Positions 53,973 through 60,531 of a stretch of DNA of 61,744 nt are shown here, in pieces. Origin of the DNA: Pedobacter sp. ISL-64 (GTDB taxonomy: Bacteria > Bacteroidota > Bacteroidia > Sphingobacteriales > Sphingobacteriaceae); the NCBI RefSeq assembly GCF_018613605.1, contig NZ_JAGGPU010000001.1, forward strand, positions 476,556 to 538,299, written 5' to 3'. Position 1 is the first letter of the stretch, and every line of letters begins with the position of its first letter. Made by a program: the position numbers and the translations under genes. Under the pieces are notes generated by a model. That model was not told where the DNA came from. It saw nothing but the letters and a program-made list of their open reading frames with translations, and ran no database searches.

Positions 53973-54215
53973 ATGGATTTACCCAGCTATACCAAGCAGC
54001 AGCTCGCTTTACGCAACGGACAGGACAAACCTCAAATATGGGTGGCTTATAAAGGTTTGATCTACGATATGACCGATAGCAGGCTGTGGCGGAACGGTAA
54101 ACATTATGAGCACTGGGCTGGGCAGGATTTAACCGACGAGTTGCCTGATGCACCCCATACCGAAGCTGTTTTTGAAAAATTTGTACCGATAGCCGTATTG
54201 GCTATACCAAATTGA
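53973..54215 (+). CDS. Cytochrome b5-like heme-binding protein
   Basis: An 80-residue cytosolic protein with the compact bacterial cytochrome-b5 fold: WVAYKGLIYDMTDSRLWRNGKHYEHWAGQDLT then LPDAPHTEAVF. His residues at 44/47 and 62 are candidates for the axial heme ligands. No membrane anchor is present. Redox partner unknown; the short form is common in Bacteroidota. It lies downstream of repeat DNA and is transcribed alone. Confidence 0.85.
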   Translation: MDLPSYTKQQLALRNGQDKPQIWVAYKGLIYDMTDSRLWRNGKHYEHWAGQDLTDELPDAPHTEAVFEKFVPIAVLAIPN

Positions 54216-54260
54216 TTTTTGTAAGAGTAGATTTAAACGGTACAATTAAAATTAAGATAT

Positions 54261-54318
54261 GTCATGTTGAGCCTGTCGAAACAGCTCGTGTTAAGTCCTT
54301 CGACAGGCTCAGGATGAC
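54261..54318. repeat. Inverted REP pair, GAGCCTGTCGAA type
   Basis: GTCATGTTGAGCCTGTCGAA and inverted CCTTCGACAGGCTCAGGATGAC lie between convergent genes 53973 and 54331. Confidence 0.8.
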
Positions 54319-54330
54319 AATTAATTTATA

Positions 54331-55251
54331 TTAAACTTCTATTGTAAAAGCACTTAAGCTTACAAATTCCTGAATTCTTGCTGCAACTTCTTCATTGGTT
54401 AAATTTAATAACCTTTCCGTTCCAAATTTCTCTACGCAGAAAGAAGCCAAAGCAGAGCCATAAATGATCGCATTTTTCATGTTATTGAAGTTAATTGTGC
54501 CCACTTTAGCTAAATAGCCGATAAAGCCACCTGCGAAAGTATCGCCGGCACCTGTTGGATCAAATACTTCTGCCAAAGGCAAAGCCGGGGCTGAGAAAAT
54601 CTGATCTTCATGGAATAACAATGCACCATGTTCACCTTTTTTAATGATCAAATATTTTGGTCCCATGGCAAGGATTTTTTTAGCAGCTTTAACCAATGAG
54701 TATTCACCCGATAACTGACGCGCTTCGGCATCATTAATGGTTAATACATCTACCATTTTAATGGTTTCCAATAAATCATCCATCATGATATCCATCCAGA
54801 AGTTCATGGTGTCCATTACGATTAATTTCGGGCGGTTTTTAAGGCGTTTGATTACCGTTTGCTGTACCTGTGGGGTTAGGTTGCCTAACATCAGGTATTC
54901 GCAGTCTTGATAGCTCTCTGGGATAATTGGATCGAAATTTTCCAGTACATTCAATTCCGTAATTAAAGTATCACGGCTATTCATGTCGTTATGGTATTTT
55001 CCTGACCAAAAAAATGATTTTTCACCTGCTTTAATCTGTAGTCCTTCGGTGTCAATACCGTGTGTGGTGAAGGTATCAATATCTGATTGATGAAAATCAT
55101 CACCTACTACTGCTACAATTTTTGCTTTATTATAAAAGTAGGAAGCTGCTAAACTTGCGTAAGTTGCTGCTCCACCTACAATTTTATCTGTTTTTCCGAA
55201 AGGAGTTTCAATAGCATCAAAAGCTACAGTACCTATGATTATCAGGCTCAT
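54331..55251 (-). CDS. PfkB family carbohydrate/nucleoside kinase
   Basis: A 306-residue ribokinase-fold kinase. It has the N-terminal substrate motif GGAATYASLAASYF and VVGDDFHQSDIDTF, and the C-terminal PfkB signature DPTGAGDTFAGGFIGYLA with the catalytic Asp in GAGDTFAG. It resembles the adenosine-kinase/sugar-kinase members common in Bacteroidota. The exact sugar or nucleoside is not evident. It is monocistronic, with a TATTG-rich leader on the right. Confidence 0.93.
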   Translation of the reverse strand: MSLIIIGTVAFDAIETPFGKTDKIVGGAATYASLAASYFYNKAKIVAVVGDDFHQSDIDTFTTHGIDTEGLQIKAGEKSFFWSGKYHNDMNSRDTLITELNVLENFDPIIPESYQDCEYLMLGNLTPQVQQTVIKRLKNRPKLIVMDTMNFWMDIMMDDLLETIKMVDVLTINDAEARQLSGEYSLVKAAKKILAMGPKYLIIKKGEHGALLFHEDQIFSAPALPLAEVFDPTGAGDTFAGGFIGYLAKVGTINFNNMKNAIIYGSALASFCVEKFGTERLLNLTNEEVAARIQEFVSLSAFTIEV

Positions 55252-55395
55252 ATCTATGTGTTAATTTTTTTTTAAAATTTTTCACTGCAAATATTGCATA
55301 AATAATTTAAAAGCCCTAATATTGCATTCCCAAAACGAACAAGGGTATGTGTGCTGTTAAGTGCAAAGAACCTCGTTTTAGGAAATGACCAGTAC

Positions 55396-55445
55396 TCCTT
55401 CTTAGCTCAGCTGGTTGAGTCCCGCAGGAGCGGGATTAATCAGAG
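55396..55445 (+). pseudogene. tRNA-Asn 5' fragment with hairpin replacement
   Basis: The first 21 bases match the intact tRNA-Asn exactly (TCCTTCTTAGCTCAGCTGGTT). Then GAG-TCCCG-caggag-CGGGA replaces the 5' half of the anticodon arm. The sequence rejoins the tRNA at TTAATCAGAG and ends. It cannot form a tRNA. Confidence 0.85.
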
Positions 55446-55509
55446 TTTAAGAAAAGATCAAAGGATTTTGATCAGTATTAATAAAAACACAACCAGAATA
55501 AATAAATAT

Positions 55510-55583
55510 TCCTTCTTAGCTCAGCTGGTTAGAGCATCTGACTGTTAATCAGAGGGTCGCTGGTTCGAGCCCAGCAGAGGGAG
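55510..55583 (+). tRNA. tRNA-Asn (GTT)
   Basis: A complete cloverleaf: acceptor TCCTTCT/AGAGGGA, D arm AGCTCAGCTGGTTAGAGC, anticodon stem TCTGA/TCAGA with loop CTGTTAA (anticodon GTT), T arm GCTGG-TTCGAGC-CCAGC, discriminator G. CCA is not encoded. It is immediately followed by its terminator hairpin. Confidence 0.96.
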
Positions 55584-55584
55584 C

Positions 55585-55615
55585 AAAACCCGCAACGAAA
55601 GTTGTGGGTTTTTTT
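55585..55615 (+). terminator. tRNA-Asn terminator (copy 1)
   Basis: AAAACCCGCAAC-gaaa-GTTGTGGGTTTTTTT. Repeated after each of the three tRNA-derived ends downstream. Confidence 0.9.
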
Positions 55616-55622
55616 GTGTTCT

Positions 55623-55928
55623 ATGGAATTTTACATTTATATCCTCTATACCCTTACTTCCGATATTTATTATGTTGGCTATACGAATGATTACGTGCGG
55701 AGACTGGGTGAGCACAATGGGTCTGAGCTGGCAACTTTTACTTCTAAACACAGACCTTGGGCACTAAAGGCTGTATTCTCTTGTGGCGGGCAAGAGGTTG
55801 ATGCAATACGGATCGAGAGGTTTATCAAAAGACAAAAGAGCAGAAAGCTGATAGAAAGGATAATCGGCGGTGAAATACTTACAGGTCTACTAGCTCAACT
55901 GGTTCGAGTCCCGTACGTGCGGGATTAA
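55623..55928 (+). CDS. GIY-YIG nuclease in tRNA-Asn cassette 1
   Basis: 101 residues from the ATG at 55623. The frame is open from a TTG inside the terminator, which is not credible. It has GIY-like YIYIL and YVGYTNDYVRRLGEHN, catalytic Glu in IRIERFIKRQK, and a basic C-terminus. The last 13 residues (LLAQLVRVPYVRD) are encoded by tRNA-derived DNA. It differs from cassette 2 by two amino acids. The position directly behind the tRNA terminator means it needs its own promoter, not evident to me. Confidence 0.9.
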   Translation: MEFYIYILYTLTSDIYYVGYTNDYVRRLGEHNGSELATFTSKHRPWALKAVFSCGGQEVDAIRIERFIKRQKSRKLIERIIGGEILTGLLAQLVRVPYVRD

Positions 55929-55963
55929 TCAGAGGGTCGCTGGTTCGAGCCCAGCAGAGGGAG
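55891..55963 (+). pseudogene. tRNA-Asn-derived end of cassette 1
   Basis: TAGCTCAACTGGTT (D arm), CGAG-TCCCG-tacgtg-CGGGA hairpin, then 40 bases identical to the intact tRNA from TTAATC to the discriminator. The acceptor 5' strand is not conserved. Confidence 0.88.
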
Positions 55964-55965
55964 CC

Positions 55966-55996
55966 AAAACCCACAACGAAAGTTGTGGGTTTTTTT
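55966..55996 (+). terminator. tRNA-type terminator (copy 2)
   Basis: AAAACCCACAAC-gaaa-GTTGTGGGTTTTTTT. A full A-T pair replaces the G-T wobble of copy 1. Confidence 0.88.
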
Positions 55997-56003
55997 GTGT
56001 TCT

Positions 56004-56309
56004 ATGGAATTTTACATTTATATCCTCTATTCCCTTACTTCCGATATTTATTATGTTGGCTATACGAATGATTACGTGCGGAGACTGGGTGAGCACAATG
56101 GGTCTGAGCTGGCAACTTTTACTTCTAAACACAGACCTTGGGCACTAAAGGCTGTATTCTCTTGTGGCGGGCAAGAGGTTGATGCAGTACGGATCGAGAG
56201 GTTTATCAAAAGACAAAAGAGCAGAAAGCTGATAGAAAGGATAATCGGCGGTGAAATACTTACAGGTCTACTAGCTCAACTGGTTCGAGTCCCGTACGTG
56301 CGGGATTAA
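56004..56309 (+). CDS. GIY-YIG nuclease in tRNA-Asn cassette 2
   Basis: A 101-residue near-duplicate of the 55623 gene, exactly 381 bp downstream. The two substitutions found are Thr to Ser and Ile to Val. All GIY-YIG residues and the tRNA-encoded tail are retained. The near identity shows a recent tandem duplication or repeated insertion. Confidence 0.9.
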   Translation: MEFYIYILYSLTSDIYYVGYTNDYVRRLGEHNGSELATFTSKHRPWALKAVFSCGGQEVDAVRIERFIKRQKSRKLIERIIGGEILTGLLAQLVRVPYVRD

Positions 56310-56344
56310 TCAGAGGGTCGCTGGTTCGAGCCCAGCAGAGGGAG
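56272..56344 (+). pseudogene. tRNA-Asn-derived end of cassette 2
   Basis: Same structure as 55891-55963: D arm, TCCCG-tacgtg-CGGGA hairpin and the intact 40-base tRNA 3' part. Confidence 0.88.
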
Positions 56345-56346
56345 CC

Positions 56347-56376
56347 AAAACCCACAACGAAAGTTGTGGGTTTTTT
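56347..56376 (+). terminator. tRNA-type terminator (copy 3)
   Basis: AAAACCCACAAC-gaaa-GTTGTGGGTTTTTT at the start of cassette 3. Confidence 0.88.
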
Positions 56377-56703
56377 GCGTTTAGCACTGAGCGAGAAATT
56401 TATCCTGAGCGCAGGGAGTTCAGGGATCAATACCAAAAGCTCAGTAGAGGGAGCAAGGATTTTCAAGTCTGAAAATCAGATAAAAACCCCAATATCAACA
56501 GGGGTATATGACTTTTACAAATTATTTAACAAAGGAAATCCAGCGATTTGGACAGCTATAGACTGGCCATCAGGACCTTATCCGAAGCGTCACCTCTTTT
56601 AGTGCCAATGAACTCAAGGTATTTGACCAAGGCTGATGAAAGGATTGATTATTGCCTTCTGTGCTAAGTTTATATTAATTCAGTGTGGCTGTAAGGATAA
56701 CAT
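56377..56703. other. Noncoding 5' part of cassette 3
   Basis: No gene is supported. A word CAGTAGAGGGAGC near 56441 resembles the tRNA acceptor end and may be an older remnant. A 78-residue frame (56366-56602) starts inside the terminator and has no recognisable family. Confidence 0.5.
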
Positions 56704-56732
56704 AAGATAAACGAATGATAGTCGTTTATCTT
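56704..56732. promoter_or_regulatory. Operator 1 of the AbiE-like module
   Basis: A perfect inverted repeat AAGATAAACG-N9-CGTTTATCTT just upstream of the -33 element. Confidence 0.85.
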
Positions 56733-56740
56733 GTTGATAT

Positions 56741-56771
56741 TTTGCATATCTAAATATTTTATGTATTTTTG
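56741..56771 (+). promoter_or_regulatory. Promoter of the AbiE-like module
   Basis: TTTG (56741-56744), 19-bp spacer, TATTTTTG (56764-56771): an exact Bacteroidota promoter lying between two operators. Confidence 0.75.
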
Positions 56772-56775
56772 ACAT

Positions 56776-56804
56776 AAGATAAACGAAATTAAACCGTTTA
56801 TCTT
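56776..56804. promoter_or_regulatory. Operator 2 of the AbiE-like module
   Basis: The same AAGATAAACG-N9-CGTTTATCTT palindrome as operator 1, 72 bp downstream, covering the expected transcription start. Confidence 0.85.
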
Positions 56805-56817
56805 ATAAATATTTAAC

Positions 56818-57456
56818 ATGGATATCCAGGCGGCACTAAGAGCGTTATCTAACCAACCGCTGACCCACCAGCTTTTGGCAGGCCTTCTGAAAGACTATAA
56901 AAGGCCAAACGATAAAATATTATCTTTAAAAGTAGATGGTCTGATTGAGCCGGTCAAAAAAGGGCTTTATATCGCAGGTAGGTCCCTTGGCGCTGAACGA
57001 CCTGAAAGCGCGCTGCTTGCCAACCATATACTTGGACCAAGTTATCTTTCAATGGAAAGTGCGCTCGCTCATTACGGACTAATTCCAGAGAAGGTTTTTG
57101 CGGTCACTTCAATGACTACAAAAGCCTCTAGGAAATTTCAGACCAATATTGGGCTATTTACCTACACTAACCTGCAATTGCCTTATTACGCCTTCGGTCT
57201 TGCTACCGTGAACTTGTCTAAAGACCAACAGGCAATAATAGCGATTCCGGAAAAGGCGCTATGTGATAAAATAGCTACAACAGCAGGCATAATCTTAAGA
57301 AGCCAGTCTTCTGCAAGGGATTATGTTTTTGGAAACCTGAGAATGGAGGAAGAAGACCTTGCTAAATTTGATCTTAATGTTATGTTAAGCTGGCTCGAAA
57401 ATGCACCCAAAAAGGAAAGCCTGGAAATGTTAATCAAAATGATCGAAAAAATATGA
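56818..57456 (+). CDS. AbiEi-type antitoxin (type IV toxin-antitoxin)
   Basis: A 212-residue DNA-binding antitoxin. The N-terminal winged helix (LTHQLLAGLLKDYKRPNDKILSLKVDGLIEPVKKGLY, 15-51) is followed by the AbiEi core: LANHILGPSYLSMESALAHYGLIPE and the AIPEKALCDKI segment. AbiEi proteins repress their own operon by binding paired inverted repeats, and two such palindromes lie directly upstream. It overlaps the toxin gene by 4 bp. Confidence 0.9.
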   Translation: MDIQAALRALSNQPLTHQLLAGLLKDYKRPNDKILSLKVDGLIEPVKKGLYIAGRSLGAERPESALLANHILGPSYLSMESALAHYGLIPEKVFAVTSMTTKASRKFQTNIGLFTYTNLQLPYYAFGLATVNLSKDQQAIIAIPEKALCDKIATTAGIILRSQSSARDYVFGNLRMEEEDLAKFDLNVMLSWLENAPKKESLEMLIKMIEKI

Positions 57457-58313
57457 TAAAGGAATGGCTTGAAGGTTATCATCCCGCAAACAAGGAGGAA
57501 GCTAAAGATGCATTGAGGGAAATCATGCAGGAGATCACATTGGCAGGACTTAACCGAGCTGGTTTTTTTGAAAAGGCGGCATTCTATGGCGGAACTGCCC
57601 TCAGGATATTCTACGGGTTAGAACGCTTTTCAGAGGATCTGGATTTTTCTTTGCTTGCTGTTGATCTGAATTTTTCACTGGAAAAATACCAAGATGCTAT
57701 CATAAATGAGTTCGCTGCCCTAGGTATGCAGGTATCTATTTCGGAAAAACAGAAGACAGCGAAGAGCAACATCAACTCAGCTTTTCTAAAATCGGAAACC
57801 ATTTGGAAGGAACTTGTGTTGGAGGGTGTCATCCCGCAGAACGGACTTAAGGAAGTAGCCAGTATCAAGATCAAGATAGAAGTGGATAAGGAACCGCCAT
57901 TAGGGTTTTCTGCTGAGGAAAAGTTATTACTCAAGCCCTTTTCGTTTTACGTGAAATGTCTGTCGCTTCCCGATCTTTTTGCCGGAAAGATGCATGCACT
58001 GCTTTTTCGCAAGTGGGGCACGAATGTAAAAGGGCGGGACTGGTATGATATGGAGTGGTACATCAAAAAAGGATATTCCCTCAATCTCGACCATTTCCTG
58101 CTAAGGGCGACCGATAGCGGTGACTGGAAAAAAGATACAATCAATGAGGAGGAGTTCAGAAAGTTATTAAGCGAAAAGATCGAAAGTGTTAAAATGGACT
58201 TTGTCAAAGCTGATATCTCCAGATTTATAAAGGATCCAAAGGTACTTGAAATATGGTCTCCAGGTTATTTCCACGACCTGACTGCAAAACTAAAAATCAA
58301 TACATCAAGTTAA
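57453..58313 (+). CDS. AbiEii-type nucleotidyltransferase toxin
   Basis: A 286-residue nucleotidyltransferase. The active site shows GGTALR (46-51), the metal acids in RFSEDLDF (Asp62, Asp64), the third Asp in KIEVD (145), and the motif with Lys179 in FAGKMHAL plus KGRDWYD (193-199). Related toxins transfer nucleotides to tRNA acceptor ends and block translation, causing phage-abortive growth arrest. Coupled to the antitoxin by ATGA overlap. Here it is inserted at a tRNA gene. Confidence 0.93.
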   Translation: MIKEWLEGYHPANKEEAKDALREIMQEITLAGLNRAGFFEKAAFYGGTALRIFYGLERFSEDLDFSLLAVDLNFSLEKYQDAIINEFAALGMQVSISEKQKTAKSNINSAFLKSETIWKELVLEGVIPQNGLKEVASIKIKIEVDKEPPLGFSAEEKLLLKPFSFYVKCLSLPDLFAGKMHALLFRKWGTNVKGRDWYDMEWYIKKGYSLNLDHFLLRATDSGDWKKDTINEEEFRKLLSEKIESVKMDFVKADISRFIKDPKVLEIWSPGYFHDLTAKLKINTSS

Positions 58314-58463
58314 GTGCTAGATCTTTGGCTTTGGAGAAATTAAAATCAGAAGCCATGTGCCCAATAAAATCCATATTAATTAAAATTCGTTACAAATATT
58401 TAACGGGATTTCTTTGGTGGCTTGTAACAAATTGGTTTAGATATAGTTGGATAGCTCCATCTT

Positions 58464-58523
58464 TTAATCAGAGCGCCGCTGGGGAGTAAGATCCCGATTC
58501 GTCGGGAAACCCAGCAGAGGGAG
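58464..58523 (+). pseudogene. tRNA-Asn-derived end of cassette 3
   Basis: TTAATCAGAG, CGCCGCTGG, then ATCCCG-attcgt-CGGGA in place of the T loop, then CCCAGCAGAGGGAGC. A degraded D-arm-like TAGTTGGATAGCTC precedes it. Confidence 0.82.
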
Positions 58524-58525
58524 CC

Positions 58526-58557
58526 AAAACCCGCAACGAAAGTTGTGGTTTTTTTTT
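58526..58557 (+). terminator. tRNA-type terminator (copy 4)
   Basis: AAAACCCGCAAC-gaaa-GTTGTGGTTTTTTTTT. Also the likely terminator of the toxin-antitoxin operon. Confidence 0.85.
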
Positions 58558-58608
58558 GCGTTTAGGGGCTAGGTGAAGTTATACTGAATGCAGTAAAGCC
58601 TTTAATTG

Positions 58609-59511
58609 TTATATTTTAATTTCAGTTTTAAATACTACCGTAGCGTTGCCTTTTATCTTAATTAGCGACGGTAGATCATTTTCAATTCCGACGCTAACGC
58701 TTATCATTCCGAGCCTGTTTATCTTTTCTCCTTGTTTGCCATTGAATTCGAAGAGACTATCCTTAAAATCAACAATTTTATTTTGTATGAGGTATCCGCC
58801 TAAAGGTCCATTTGCATTACCTGTAACCGGATCTTCATTTATTCCGATTGCAGGGGCAAACATTCTTCCATATGTTAATACATCATCATCGTCCGAGTCA
58901 AATGTGAATACAAAATAGCCATTGCAATTAATCTGTTTACTTAGATCAATCAAACTATTGTAATCAGGGGTAAGATTGTTCAGCTTTTCTCTGCTTTTTA
59001 TTCCAATCATCACTTTCGAATGTCCTGTAGAAGCAATCTGTACGGGGCATCTTTCATCAGTGTCATTATAATGAAGTCCTAGTGCTGATAATATCTGTTG
59101 AGTGGTAGTGTTATCGAATATCGGGCTGAGTTCAAATTTACCCTGGGTCATTATTATCTGATAGTCCCCGTTTTTCTTAATGATCTCAAAAGGCAGTATG
59201 CCAACCTTAGTTTTGTATTTCAAAATACAAGAGTCTAAACTGTATTCAATGGCTTTTGCGTACATTGCGGCTATTGTGGCGTGGCCGCAAATGGGAACTT
59301 CGGATGTTGGTGTGAAATACCTGATTAAGCCATCAGAATCATCGTCGTCGGGAGAAAAAAGAAAGGCTGTTTCAGAATTATTTAATTCTTTGGCAATCTG
59401 TTGCATTTGAGCATCAGTCAGCCCATCGGCATTCACAACTACGCCCGCCGGATTTCCACTAAATCTCTCTTTTGTAAAAGCATCTATCTGGTATATTTTA
59501 TACGTTTTCAT
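58609..59511 (-). CDS. PhzF family isomerase/epimerase-like protein
   Basis: 300 residues from the ATG at 59511. The frame is open 16 codons further, but MKTYKIYQIDAFTKERFSGNPAGVVV is the family start. It has the diaminopimelate-epimerase-like PhzF fold: catalytic Glu in NNSETAFLF, PICGHATIAAMYA and the second-half EDPVTGNANGPLGGY. The substrate is not known outside phenazine producers. It faces the ArsR operon with which it shares a divergent gap. Confidence 0.9.
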   Translation of the reverse strand: MKTYKIYQIDAFTKERFSGNPAGVVVNADGLTDAQMQQIAKELNNSETAFLFSPDDDDSDGLIRYFTPTSEVPICGHATIAAMYAKAIEYSLDSCILKYKTKVGILPFEIIKKNGDYQIIMTQGKFELSPIFDNTTTQQILSALGLHYNDTDERCPVQIASTGHSKVMIGIKSREKLNNLTPDYNSLIDLSKQINCNGYFVFTFDSDDDDVLTYGRMFAPAIGINEDPVTGNANGPLGGYLIQNKIVDFKDSLFEFNGKQGEKINRLGMISVSVGIENDLPSLIKIKGNATVVFKTEIKI

Positions 59512-59677
59512 GGTTTTTTCAGGTTTGTTAAAGGAGATTTCTCCTCTTTTTGCATACACTGATCAAATATATTCAATTTTATAAGCAGGATCCTGATGCT
59601 TTAATACATATAACGGATGAAACCAAACTTATGACGATCTGTTGAAGAAAGCCCTATTAAAAAAACTTTCATAAAAA

Positions 59678-59709
59678 TTTGCGTAGTTAAGTGACTACAC
59701 TTATATTTG
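59678..59709 (+). promoter_or_regulatory. Promoter of the ArsR-SRPBCC operon
   Basis: TTTG (59678-59681), 20-bp spacer, TATATTTG (59702-59709). Confidence 0.7.
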
Positions 59710-59724
59710 TAGTCAAATAGCTAC
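59683..59724. promoter_or_regulatory. Paired operators for the ArsR regulator
   Basis: Two related palindromes, GTAGTTAAGTGACTAC (59683-59698) and GTAGTCAAATAGCTAC (59709-59724), overlap the promoter spacer and the start site. They are likely bound by the ArsR product. Confidence 0.7.
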
Positions 59725-59727
59725 ATA

Positions 59728-60051
59728 ATGAATTTAAGAAGAGATGTATTTCAGGCCATTGCCGACCCTACGAGAAGGGCGATATTGCTTTTAGTTGCTT
59801 CACAATCGATGACGGCTGGTGCAATAGCTACCAATTTCGACACCGCAAGGCCAACTGTTTCAAAACACCTGCAGATCCTCACGGAATGCGAGTTGTTGGA
59901 GCAAAAACAAAACGGCAGAGAAATTCATTACCACACTAACGCAAAAAAAATGAAAGAAATTGCCGATTTTATTGAGCCGTTCCGCAAGATGTGGGACGAC
60001 AGATTTAATAAACTGGAAGATATCATGAAAAACTATAAACCAAGCAAATAG
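59728..60051 (+). CDS. ArsR family winged-helix repressor
   Basis: A 107-residue metalloid-type regulator lacking the usual metal-binding cysteines. Helix-turn-helix: [40 protein letters not shown]. The C-terminal KIGR-like wing is [13 protein letters not shown]. It is first in an ArsR-SRPBCC-DoxX-YdeI operon, which is a common Bacteroidota arrangement. Autorepression through the paired palindromes upstream is likely. Confidence 0.92.
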   Translation: MNLRRDVFQAIADPTRRAILLLVASQSMTAGAIATNFDTARPTVSKHLQILTECELLEQKQNGREIHYHTNAKKMKEIADFIEPFRKMWDDRFNKLEDIMKNYKPSK

Positions 60052-60057
60052 CATAAC

Positions 60058-60525
60058 ATGGAGCAGAAAACAAAAATTGATGCCGAAAATGGCAAACAGG
60101 AAATGATCATTACCAGAGAATTTGATCTGCCTGTAGAATTGCTTTTTAAGGCTTATGTTGAACCTGAAATTATAGCGCAATGGATGGGGACAAAAGTATT
60201 GAAACTTGAAAACAAAAAGTATGGCAGTTACCAGTTCGAAACTGCTGATGCTAAAGGGAATGTAGCGTTTGTAGCCACCGGAGTTATACACGAGTTTGTG
60301 CCTGATGAAAAAATAACGCGGACATTCGAAATGGAAAATACACCTTTTGGCGTTCAGCTTGAGTTTTTAAAGTTTGATAAACTAACCGATGATCGCAGTA
60401 AACTTACTATGCATGTAGTTTATAAATCAGTAGCATTAAGGGATCAAATACTTGCCTTGCCTTTTGCTCAGGGTATTAATATGGCACATAACCGTTTACA
60501 AAACATTGTAAATCAATTAAAATAG
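60058..60525 (+). CDS. SRPBCC (AHSA1-like) protein
   Basis: A 155-residue START-like ligand-binding fold: REFDLPVELLFKAYVEPEIIAQWMG and the closing ALPFAQGINMAHNRLQNIVNQL helix that lines the hydrophobic pocket. The partner of ArsR genes in this kind of operon. The ligand is unknown. 6 bp after arsR. Confidence 0.9.
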   Translation: MEQKTKIDAENGKQEMIITREFDLPVELLFKAYVEPEIIAQWMGTKVLKLENKKYGSYQFETADAKGNVAFVATGVIHEFVPDEKITRTFEMENTPFGVQLEFLKFDKLTDDRSKLTMHVVYKSVALRDQILALPFAQGINMAHNRLQNIVNQLK

Positions 60526-60531
60526 TACATT

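Noticed and set aside
55351..55548. A 65-residue frame with LAQLVRASDC
   Set aside because: It translates the tRNA-Asn sequence and its upstream fragment.
55623..56309. GIY-YIG genes as tRNA intron homing endonucleases
   Set aside because: The intact tRNA-Asn has an uninterrupted anticodon loop and no intron. The genes lie downstream of the tRNA, not inside it.
56366..56602. A 78-residue frame in cassette 3
   Set aside because: It begins inside the terminator hairpin, lacks an ATG and has no recognised family.
54331..58608. Prophage or integrative conjugative element at tRNA-Asn
   Set aside because: No integrase, structural or transfer genes are seen between the tRNA and the last tRNA-derived end.
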